Assembly (NCBI GenBank): GCA_002385745.1
Contig: DGEC01000021.1
Span: forward strand, 4,630-10,094
Direction: 5' to 3'
DNA: 5,465 bases
Source: Firmicutes bacterium UBA3936
GTDB lineage: Bacteria > Bacillota > Dethiobacteria > Dethiobacterales > Dethiobacteraceae
Below are positions 1-5,465 of this stretch, one piece after another (position 1 is the first letter of the stretch; every line of letters begins with the position of its first letter). The notes under the pieces are model-generated. The model was given only the letters and a program-made list of their open reading frames with translations. It was not told where the DNA came from and made no database searches. The position numbers were made by a program, and so were the translations under genes.

Positions 1-70
1 AATAGTTCCCTTTCATTGTCACCGGCTGAACCGTGTACAAGGGAGGCAAGACACGATACGCCGGAAGCTG
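1..70 (-). pseudogene. Remnant of a second gerA copy (3' end only)
   Basis: Read on the minus strand, this segment encodes GVSCLASLVHGSAGD then NEREL. It matches two places near the C-terminus of the intact GerA in this window: GVPYLTPLVHGSAGD and SEREL. At the DNA level, 17-62 matches 2125-2170 over 46 nt with 8 mismatches and no gap. Positions 4-15 are identical to 1995-2006. Between the two blocks the remnant lacks about 117 nt (39 codons), which keeps the frame. Similarity continues weakly to 70 with a 1-nt gap, then stops at the stop codon of the neighbouring small membrane gene (71-73). Most of the mismatches change amino acids, as in a decaying copy. The fragment runs off the window, so its 3' end and what follows (perhaps another gerB) cannot be seen. 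The match itself is seen directly; the origin as a tandem duplicate is inferred. Confidence 0.72.
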
Positions 71-274
71 TTATCTTTTCAGTTTCAGCAGGGATGCCGC
101 CAGTTCCAGAGGGTTGGGCAGTTGAATCTCCAGAAACTCGCTGACGGCTATCAGAGAAGCGAGGACCCAGAGGAGAAGAAAAACGGCCAATTCCTTCCAA
201 TAGCGCTTGTAAATCAGACGCGGAGCCTCAAAGAAAACAATTCCGAGCAGTCCAAGGATTAACAAGACAAACAT
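71..274 (-). CDS. Small two-helix membrane protein, germinant receptor D-subunit-like
   Basis: This 67-residue protein starts at ATG 274, with a GAGAGG ribosome site at 284-289 (9-nt spacing), only 17 nt after the gerC stop. Residues 2-15 and about 29-46 are hydrophobic and form two likely transmembrane helices. They are joined by a short basic loop with the motif YWKEL (25-29). A short tail contains LPNPLE (52-57) and ends in basic residues (KLKR). Small two-helix proteins of about this size, called D subunits, are known next to gerA-type operons in Bacillus species, where they alter receptor function. Position, size and topology all fit that group. The role here is inferred, since the sequence has no catalytic motif. 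The stop codon directly abuts the gerA-like remnant, so the last few residues could have been changed by the rearrangement there. Confidence 0.75.
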   Translation of the reverse strand: MFVLLILGLLGIVFFEAPRLIYKRYWKELAVFLLLWVLASLIAVSEFLEIQLPNPLELAASLLKLKR

Positions 275-291
275 ATTACCTTACCTCTCTC

Positions 292-1569
292 CTACCGTGC
301 AGGATGAAAGGGCCGTCTCTGGTGACCTGTCCGGCGGATGGTCGATTTTACCGTAATTTCAACCTTTAAATTGCTGAAAACCTCCCGCCACCTGTCTTGC
401 AGCTGCTCAAAGGTTTTAGGGTGTTTACGGTAGAGAATTGCACCGAAGCCCACCAGGTCTGTCTGCATTTCCTGCATTTTCCGCAGACTTTTTTCCATTT
501 CTTCTTTGATGACGGCAGCCTTGGCACTGTTTAATTTTTTAATGGTTTCCGGCGGCGAGAGGTCCAGTGTGCCGGTAAGGCTTCTGATATCTCCTTCTTC
601 CTTCACCTCAACCCGGAATGATACTTCCCCGTTGCTGACAACAGGGATTATGGACGTATCAACCCTGTCCGTCAGGAAATTGACTGACTCTCCGGGGTTA
701 TAAGGGTCGGGAACGGCAACGATTGCCCTGTCTGCTTTGCCCAGAAACCAGAGCAGGCCGCGGGTTTCCGTATGATCGAGCTTGCCTGCCAGCTTGCTGC
801 TGCGAAAAGCTCCCAGCCCGGCCAGGGTTAAGACCTCTTCTTCTCTGCGGGTGCCCGCGCTGCCGCTTGCTTCGCTGCCACCGCCGCCGGCATCTGAACT
901 GCCGCCTTCTCCGGATTCTTCTGCTCCCTCTTTGTCCTGCAGTTCGGGAATTGTCATTTCCAGGGGCGGCCCGACCATCACAATGGCTGTATAGGGGTCC
1001 TGGCCGGGAGTGACCAGTTGCTGCAGGAATTTGTATGCTACCTGGGTAACGGTTTCCGTCTTCTCTTCCGCTTCTTCTATCAGCCCCAAAATTTCATCGG
1101 CAATGCCGGAGGAAAGTCTTTCCGGCACGGTTAGCACTTCATGCGCCATGCCTGTGGCCTGCAGCAGAAAGCTGTTCAGGCGGATTTGGTTGTGGCGGAT
1201 AATAAAGTCCAGGGTATGGTGCAGGCCGTATTCTGCCAGGTCCTTGCCGATAATTACTGTTTCGGCGTGGGAAAGAAACAGCCGCCGCGAAAGATTGTAA
1301 GAAAGATGGTCGAAGGCCAGGTCAAGGGTTGCCCCCACACCGGAAAAAAGCAGTGTTTGCGGTTGGCCTCCGCCGCTTTCACCGCCTCCAGCATCTATCG
1401 GCTGGGCAATGGCAACTGTAACCAGGTAGGGTGCCCTGCGCCCCGGCAGGTAATCAATGGCAATGACCCGGACCAAGGCCAGAAATTCAATTTCGGTTTG
1501 GTCCCAGCAGCCTGGGGTAACGGTAATTAAACAGAGAAGCAGTATAATCAGCAAATATTTTTTAATCAT
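292..1569 (-). CDS. gerC: Spore germination lipoprotein GerC (GerAC family)
   Basis: This is the lipoprotein subunit of the GerA-type nutrient receptor (Spore_GerAC family, PF05504), anchored on the outer face of the spore inner membrane. From ATG 1569 it is about 425 aa, somewhat longer than usual. It opens with a signal peptide (MIKKY, then a hydrophobic stretch) ending in TPGCW; Cys21 is the expected lipidation site, and the family's typical GCWD sequence follows. A Gly/Ser/Glu-rich low-complexity linker spans residues ~213-242. The C-terminal domain ends with the family pattern DLVGFG, then RKHPKTFEQLQDRW, then IRRTG near the end. The start overlaps the last 8 nt of the gerB remnant, which is typical of translational coupling. 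ATG 1569 is preferred over GTG 1578 because the GTG lies inside the AGGTG ribosome site. No frameshift or internal stop is seen, so GerC looks intact despite the broken gerB upstream. Confidence 0.93.
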   Translation of the reverse strand: MIKKYLLIILLLCLITVTPGCWDQTEIEFLALVRVIAIDYLPGRRAPYLVTVAIAQPIDAGGGESGGGQPQTLLFSGVGATLDLAFDHLSYNLSRRLFLSHAETVIIGKDLAEYGLHHTLDFIIRHNQIRLNSFLLQATGMAHEVLTVPERLSSGIADEILGLIEEAEEKTETVTQVAYKFLQQLVTPGQDPYTAIVMVGPPLEMTIPELQDKEGAEESGEGGSSDAGGGGSEASGSAGTRREEEVLTLAGLGAFRSSKLAGKLDHTETRGLLWFLGKADRAIVAVPDPYNPGESVNFLTDRVDTSIIPVVSNGEVSFRVEVKEEGDIRSLTGTLDLSPPETIKKLNSAKAAVIKEEMEKSLRKMQEMQTDLVGFGAILYRKHPKTFEQLQDRWREVFSNLKVEITVKSTIRRTGHQRRPFHPAR

Positions 1570-1968
1570 TCTTTTCACCTGTCTGCCGTCGGCCCGCTAT
1601 ATTTTCCCGTACCAGGGTAACAAGCAGTAAAAGCAGCGGCAACAGCAAATAAAGAATAAAAGTGTTTATACTCGGCTTGGCCACGGCTTTGGCCAATGCG
1701 ATGATATTCTCATATAGCGAAAAAGCCCAGGCAATGCAGATAACGGCCAGGGGCAGGACAACGGGCCTGTACTCCCGCAAGCCTGCTGCCTGGGCCAATC
1801 CCAGTGAAGCCAGATAAAGGTAGATAGAAGTTTTAATAAATATTCCCGCCACCCAGACAACCATAACCAGCACTTCAAAGCGGGACAAAAACTTACGGCA
1901 CTGGCCGTAGTAGCCATAAATAGCAGTTCCCCTGTCTGCCGCGGTGTTATTTTGCCTTTTTCAAGCAT
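1562..1968 (-). pseudogene. gerB: gerB, broken by internal deletion and frameshift
   Basis: GerB (GerAB, PF03845, APC-transporter-like) is normally a ~360-residue membrane subunit with about ten helices. Here the N-terminus is canonical: MLEKGKITPRQTGELLFM starting at ATG 1968, with GGGAG at 1975-1979, overlapping the gerA stop by 8 nt. The canonical C-terminus is also present in another frame: KFLSRFEVLVMVVWVAG from about 1894, then LGLAQAAGLREYRPVVLPL, three hydrophobic helices and a TAA at 1562-1564. Only 407 bp remain of an expected ~1,100, so about 690 bp coding for most helices are gone. The junction lies near 1887-1905. Because 407 is not a multiple of three, the starting frame reads nonsense after residue ~30 and ends at 1666. 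The C-terminal part has no obvious ribosome site of its own. The neighbours gerA and gerC are intact. An assembly collapse between similar ger copies is an alternative explanation. Confidence 0.88.
1576..1580 (-). promoter_or_regulatory. Ribosome binding site deciding the gerC start
   Basis: The minus strand reads AGGTG here, 6 nt before ATG 1569. The upstream GTG (1576-1578) in the same frame is part of this site and so is an unlikely start. Confidence 0.6.
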
Positions 1969-3613
1969 TTTCATCTCCCGGATCTTCGTGGGTCAGTTCC
2001 CTTTCAGAGGGCGGAGCAGGACGTGCCCAGAGATTGGTTGCCTGCCGGCGGCGCTCCTTAAGCCCCAGCATGCGCGGGCGCAGGGTTGTCATCCACCAGG
2101 GCGGGCGGATTACGATCTTGATCATGTCGCCGGCTGAACCGTGGACCAGGGGGGTAAGATAGGGTACGCCAAAGGACTGCAATCCCGCCAGGTGAATAAG
2201 AATGATAATCAGGCCGAAAATAACTCCGTAAAGGCCCATGACCGCACCGAGTATAATCAGCGGGAAGCGCAGCAGGCGCAGTGTAATGGCAACATTAAAA
2301 GCGGGGAGGGCAAAATTAGCAATGGCCGTGGCGGAAACAATAATTACCATGGCCGGCGATACCAAGCCCGCCCTGATGGCGGCATCGCCGATTACCAGGC
2401 CTCCCACAATACTGACGGCCTGCCCTATTGTTTTTGGGAGGCGCACACCGGCTTCCCGCAGCACTTCAAAGGTGAATTCCATGATAAGAGCTTCGGCAAC
2501 GGCCGGGAAAGGAATTCCCTCTCTGACGGAGGCAATGCTTAAAAGCAGCTGTGTCGGCAGCATTTCCTGGTGAAAAGTAACAATTGCCACGTAGGCTGCC
2601 GGCAAAATGAGGGCAAAATTTAAAACAAAAAGGCGCAGTACACGCAGGGCGGCCGCAATGGGCGGCCGTTCATAATAATCTTCCGAAGCCTGCATGAATT
2701 GAAAGAAACTTGTCGGTACAATCAGCATAAAAGGCGTGTTGTCCGTCATGATCAGGATGCGTCCCTCAAGGACGGCGGCGGCCGCTTTGTCTACCCGTTC
2801 CGTATGTTCAATCTGGGGAAAAACCGAAAGCGGTGCATCCTCAATAAATTCTTCAATATAGCCCGATTCCAGGATGCCGTCCGTATCTATGGCCGCCACC
2901 CGCCGCCTTACTTCTTCCAATGTGCGGGGGTTGACTATATCTTCGATGTAAACCAGGTTGATATCAGTGGATGTGCGCCTGCCGGCTTTCATTGCTTCAA
3001 AGCGCAGTTTTTCATGTTTAATTCTGCGGCGCAAAAGGGAGGTATTGATGCGCATTGTTTCGCTGAATCCTTCCCGGGGCCCGCGTACGGCAGGTTCCGC
3101 CTCCGGTTCGGAAAGGGCCCTTTTTTCCCACATCCGGGTTCCGCAGATGATTATTTTTTGCTGGCCGTCAATAATCAGGGCGGTGTCGCCGGAAAGCACC
3201 ATGGCTATGGCTTGCGTCAGATCCGGTGCTTCCGTCAGTTCGCCTGTGGAAACAATGTGTTTTTTTGCTAAGTCAAAGGCATTGCGGGGTGTGAGCTTTT
3301 CTGCATAGTTATTGACAATAGTGGCGGAAAGCAGGGGCTGGATAATATTGTCATTAATCATTTTTTTGTCGGCCAGACCGTCTATAAAAAAGACAGCCAT
3401 ATCTACCCGGTCCCCGCTGCTGGCAAACTTTCTGACTATAATATCGTTGCTTTCTCCCAGGCGCTCTTTAATCAGCTGCAGCCGGCGGGCAAGGACGGGG
3501 GAATCGTCGTCAGACGGTTTTTTGGCCGCGTAATTGTTATCCCGCTGCGCCGGCCGCGGACGCCTGCCCGCGATAAAAAGTTTTTTTAATATAGAGAAAA
3601 CGCTTTTTTTCAT
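1961..3613 (-). CDS. gerA: Spore germination receptor subunit GerA (GerA/SpoVAF family)
   Basis: This is the largest subunit of the nutrient germinant receptor (GerA family, PF03323) in the spore inner membrane, 550 aa and intact. Residues 1-~300 form the soluble N-terminal region. It contains the family pattern RGPREGF (177-183), the RRRI segment (195-198) and YIEEFIEDAPLSVFPQI (252-268). The membrane region follows, with helices at about 325-347, 396-410, 416-436 and 448-475. Between them lies the strongly conserved stretch PFPAVAEALIMEFTFEVLRE (368-387), followed by LPKTIGQAVSIVGGLVIGDA (392-411). The motif FGVPYLTPL (481-489) begins the polar C-terminal tail. ATG 3613 has GGAGG at 3618-3622, 4 nt upstream. 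The gene heads the operon, and its TGA at 1961-1963 overlaps the gerB start. Which nutrient it senses cannot be read from the sequence. A SpoVAF-type paralog is less likely because gerB and gerC sequences follow it. Confidence 0.96.
   Translation of the reverse strand: MKKSVFSILKKLFIAGRRPRPAQRDNNYAAKKPSDDDSPVLARRLQLIKERLGESNDIIVRKFASSGDRVDMAVFFIDGLADKKMINDNIIQPLLSATIVNNYAEKLTPRNAFDLAKKHIVSTGELTEAPDLTQAIAMVLSGDTALIIDGQQKIIICGTRMWEKRALSEPEAEPAVRGPREGFSETMRINTSLLRRRIKHEKLRFEAMKAGRRTSTDINLVYIEDIVNPRTLEEVRRRVAAIDTDGILESGYIEEFIEDAPLSVFPQIEHTERVDKAAAAVLEGRILIMTDNTPFMLIVPTSFFQFMQASEDYYERPPIAAALRVLRLFVLNFALILPAAYVAIVTFHQEMLPTQLLLSIASVREGIPFPAVAEALIMEFTFEVLREAGVRLPKTIGQAVSIVGGLVIGDAAIRAGLVSPAMVIIVSATAIANFALPAFNVAITLRLLRFPLIILGAVMGLYGVIFGLIIILIHLAGLQSFGVPYLTPLVHGSAGDMIKIVIRPPWWMTTLRPRMLGLKERRRQATNLWARPAPPSERELTHEDPGDENA
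1975..1979 (-). promoter_or_regulatory. Ribosome binding site deciding the gerB start
   Basis: GGGAG on the minus strand lies 6 nt before ATG 1968. The other in-frame ATG at 1974 touches the site directly and is a poor start. The site lies inside the end of gerA, consistent with coupled translation. Confidence 0.55.
2125..2170 (-). repeat. gerA segment duplicated at the left edge of the window
   Basis: This coding stretch of gerA (GVPYLTPLVHGSAGD) has a second copy at 17-62 in the same orientation, with 38 of 46 bases identical and no gap. A second short match, 1995-2006 to 4-15, lies in the same order. The two blocks are 117 nt closer together in the left copy. Confidence 0.75.
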
Positions 3614-3617
3614 TCTA

Positions 3618-3622
3618 CCTCC
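3618..3622 (-). promoter_or_regulatory. Ribosome binding site of gerA
   Basis: A strong GGAGG on the minus strand, with a short 4-nt gap to ATG 3613. It supports this start over any downstream Met. Confidence 0.7.
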
Positions 3623-3646
3623 AGCAAAACAATGGCATTCTAGTTA

Positions 3647-3676
3647 ATTTATCTGCCAAAACCGCCGGCTTTATGC
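3647..3676 (-). promoter_or_regulatory. Candidate forespore (SigF/SigG-type) promoter of the ger operon
   Basis: On the minus strand, GCATA (3672-3676) matches the -35 consensus shared by SigF (GYWTA) and SigG (GMATR). Fifteen bases later, GCAGATAAAT (3647-3656) partly matches the SigF -10 (GGNRANANTW). The SigG -10 match is weaker. Transcription would start near 3640, leaving a ~26-nt leader with the GGAGG of gerA. Germinant receptor operons are known to be forespore-expressed under SigG in Bacillus. The motif match is by eye and the -10 is imperfect. Confidence 0.42.
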
Positions 3677-3737
3677 GCAACGGGCAAAAATAACTGCTAA
3701 GTGCAGGAATCAGCAGGAAGTTCCAGAAATTAAAAAA

Positions 3738-3743
3738 GGGGGG
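3738..3743 (+). promoter_or_regulatory. G-run ribosome binding site of the UPF0182 gene
   Basis: AAAGGGGGG ends 8 nt before GTG 3752 and is the only good ribosome site near the start of the UPF0182 reading frame. It fixes the GTG start. No convincing -35/-10 pair for this gene was found in 3614-3737. Confidence 0.55.
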
Positions 3744-3751
3744 ATGCCACT

Positions 3752-5465
3752 GTGAAAAAATTTCTTATTATTGCAGTTCTCATTTTTCTGCTGATTGTTT
3801 TCCTGGCTGTAGGGCCTGGACTGTACCTGGACTGGCTCTGGTTTGCAAAGCTGGGCTATGCTCATGTTTTTAAGACCGTCCTTTTGTCCTCCTGGGCGGT
3901 CAGGCTGCTTGCCTGGTTTTTCTTTGCGCTGTTTTTGTTTATAAATCTTTCCTATACGCAAAAAGCCGTTCTTAATATGCCCAATCTTGTGCTGCGCTAC
4001 CTGCTAATGAACAGCTATTTCGGCAATTTGCTTACCAAAAAAAGACTTACCGCTGCAAGTGTGCTGATTTCGCTCATCATTTCATTGTTGGCCGGCGCTG
4101 TTTACGGCAATTACTGGCTTGCTGTCCGTCTGTTTTTTGCGGGCGGCGATACGGGAACGAGCGATCCTGTTTTCGGCAGGGATATTGCCTTTTATTTTTT
4201 CAGCCTGCCTTTCTATGAACTTGTGTATCACTACCTTTTTGCCATGCTGGTTATTGCTGCGGTTTTATGCGGCCTGGTTTATCTTTTTATCCAGCCGCCG
4301 CAGCAGTTGGGGCTGCGCGCACTTTTTGCCCGGCGGGGGACTTCCCATATTTCGCTTTTGCTTGGCGGGATTTTTTTGCTGCGGGCTTTTGGATATCGCC
4401 TGCAGATGTTTAATCTACTTTATTCCCCGGGAGGGGTTGTGTACGGACCCGGGTATACCGATATCCATGTCCGGCTGCCGGCTTACTGGGTGCTGCTTTT
4501 CCTCTCGCTCTCCATTGCCGTTGTCTTTTTGCTCAATACCAGAATGTTCCGCGTAAGCCTATTGATTGGCGGTGTGGGCGTGCTGGTAATTGCTTCTGTC
4601 ATTTTAAGCGGCATTGCGCCGGCGGTGGTGCAAAAGTTTATTGTGGAACCAAACGAATTTGCCCGGGAGGAGCCTTACCTGGAGTACAGCATTGACTCAA
4701 CACAGCGGGCTTTCGGACTTTCCGGTGTGGCAACCAGCGATTTTAAACTAACGGACCTCTTGCCCTATGAAGAACTGCTGGCCAATGAAGGGACAATTAA
4801 AAATATCCGGCTCTGGGACTGGCGTCCCTTGGGCAGGACATTTACCCAGCTGCAGGGATTGCGGGACTATTATAATTTCAACGATGTAGATACGGACCGT
4901 TATGTTATCGACGGTGAAAAAAGACAGGTAATGATCTCGGCAAGAGAACTTCTCGTTTCGGAACTGCCTTCTCCCACCTGGGTGAATGTACGCCTCTCCT
5001 ATACTCACGGCTACGGGGCAGTGGCCTGTCCGGTCACGGAAGTAACTGAACAGGGCTTGCCCAGGCTGGTACTGAAAGATTTTCCCGTACAGGGAAGCGG
5101 AGGACTGCAGATTGATCTGCCGCAGATATATTATGGAGAACTGACGGACTATTATATCTTCACCAATACAAATACGGATGAATTTGACTACCCCATGGGG
5201 CAGACCAACGCCTTTACCCGTTACGAAGGAACGGGCGGCATACCGCTTAAGAACACACTGCGCCGTGCTTTGTATGCCCTGCGTTTCCGCGATTACCGGA
5301 TACTTGTATCCGGCGAACTCTCACCGGAAAGCCGTATTCACTACAACCGGGATATTCTTACCAGGGTAAAGGAAATATTTCCCTTCTTGCATTATGATAA
5401 TGACCCTTACCCTGTTGCTGTCGGCGGACGAATCTTTTGGCTGATTGATGCATATACCACAAGCA
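3752..5465 (+). CDS. UPF0182 (PF03699) family large membrane protein, cut at the window's right edge
   Basis: The frame is open from GTG 3752 to the window end (about 571 codons) without a stop or frameshift. Full members are usually about 900 aa, so roughly a third is missing. The N-terminal ~300 residues hold about seven hydrophobic helices, beginning KKFLIIAVLIFLLIVFL. Between helices lie DPVFGRDIAFY (138-148) and VYGPGYTD (230-237). A large non-cytoplasmic-type domain follows, with family hallmarks NIRLWDWRPL (351-360), DVDTDRYVIDGEKRQVM, WVNVRLSYTHGYG (to residue 422), IYYGE (459-463), EFDYPMG (477-483) and a final DNDPYPVAVGGRIFWLIDAYT. The biochemical function of this family is not known, and no catalytic motif is evident. 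It is divergent from the ger operon across 138 bp, so it is a separate transcript; a link to sporulation is not shown. Confidence 0.95.
   Translation, partial: MKKFLIIAVLIFLLIVFLAVGPGLYLDWLWFAKLGYAHVFKTVLLSSWAVRLLAWFFFALFLFINLSYTQKAVLNMPNLVLRYLLMNSYFGNLLTKKRLTAASVLISLIISLLAGAVYGNYWLAVRLFFAGGDTGTSDPVFGRDIAFYFFSLPFYELVYHYLFAMLVIAAVLCGLVYLFIQPPQQLGLRALFARRGTSHISLLLGGIFLLRAFGYRLQMFNLLYSPGGVVYGPGYTDIHVRLPAYWVLLFLSLSIAVVFLLNTRMFRVSLLIGGVGVLVIASVILSGIAPAVVQKFIVEPNEFAREEPYLEYSIDSTQRAFGLSGVATSDFKLTDLLPYEELLANEGTIKNIRLWDWRPLGRTFTQLQGLRDYYNFNDVDTDRYVIDGEKRQVMISARELLVSELPSPTWVNVRLSYTHGYGAVACPVTEVTEQGLPRLVLKDFPVQGSGGLQIDLPQIYYGELTDYYIFTNTNTDEFDYPMGQTNAFTRYEGTGGIPLKNTLRRALYALRFRDYRILVSGELSPESRIHYNRDILTRVKEIFPFLHYDNDPYPVAVGGRIFWLIDAYTTS

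Noticed and set aside
1..70. Transcription terminator after the small membrane gene
   Set aside because: No GC-rich hairpin followed by a T-run is visible on the minus strand; the segment is explained by its match to gerA.
723..1530. Several plus-strand open frames across gerC
   Set aside because: Their Cys-, Arg- and Pro-rich translations are typical antisense shadows; GerC on the minus strand explains the region.
1887..1891. Run of five T (minus strand) at the gerB junction as a programmed frameshift site
   Set aside because: Slippage could join the frames, but the product would still lack about 230 residues of GerB, and no stimulatory structure was seen. A deletion is the simpler reading.
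2699..3271. A 190-codon open frame on the plus strand inside gerA
   Set aside because: It is antisense to the strongly conserved GerA coding sequence, has no family-like features, and is a frame shadow.
3312..3350. TTGACA on the plus strand as a -35 box for the UPF0182 gene
   Set aside because: The nearest TATAAT-like box is about 24 nt away, and the site is inside gerA, ~400 bp from the gene.
3744..3755. Tiny leader frame ATG CCA CTG TGA overlapping the UPF0182 GTG start
   Set aside because: The G-run touches this ATG directly, so it has no proper ribosome site; likely chance.
3710..3961. Minus-strand 83-codon frame at the start of the UPF0182 gene
   Set aside because: It is hydrophilic, Lys/Gln/Pro-rich nonsense opposite a clear transmembrane coding sequence, and it runs into the divergent spacer.

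Overview
This 5.5 kb window comes from an endospore-forming Firmicute. The coding style (moderate GC, GGAGG-type ribosome sites) and the ger operon form (a protein opening MLEKGKITPRQ, plus a small YWKEL/PNP membrane protein after gerC) suggest an anaerobic clostridial lineage of the Peptococcaceae/Desulfotomaculum kind. That placement is an inference from gene style, not a measured one.

Layout. The left two thirds (about 71-3613) is a germinant-receptor operon on the minus strand, read right to left: gerA (complete, 550 aa), gerB (broken), gerC (complete lipoprotein, about 425 aa) and a 67-residue two-helix membrane protein that resembles receptor 'D subunits'. The genes overlap or nearly touch, so they are probably one transcript. 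A 138-bp divergent intergenic region (3614-3751) carries a plausible forespore (SigF/SigG-type) promoter for the operon. On the plus strand, from 3752 to the right edge, is the first ~571 codons of a large UPF0182-family (PF03699) membrane protein of unknown function. It is cut by the window end.

What stands out is damage and duplication in the receptor operon. gerB keeps only its first ~25-30 codons and its last ~110. Roughly 690 bp of the middle are missing and the two ends are in different frames. In addition, the leftmost ~70 bp, just past the stop of the small membrane gene, is a diverged second copy of the 3' end of gerA: 46 nt at about 83% identity to 2125-2170, then a 39-codon in-frame deletion, then 12 identical nt matching 1995-2006. 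Together these suggest that a second, tandem ger operon lies or once lay to the left, and that recombination or decay has eroded both copies.

How the genes would work together. GerA, GerB and GerC form the inner-membrane receptor that senses nutrients in the dormant spore. With GerB gutted, this operon would encode a receptor lacking its transporter-like subunit, unless a GerB from another locus substitutes. GerA and GerC are still intact, so the loss is either recent or tolerated.
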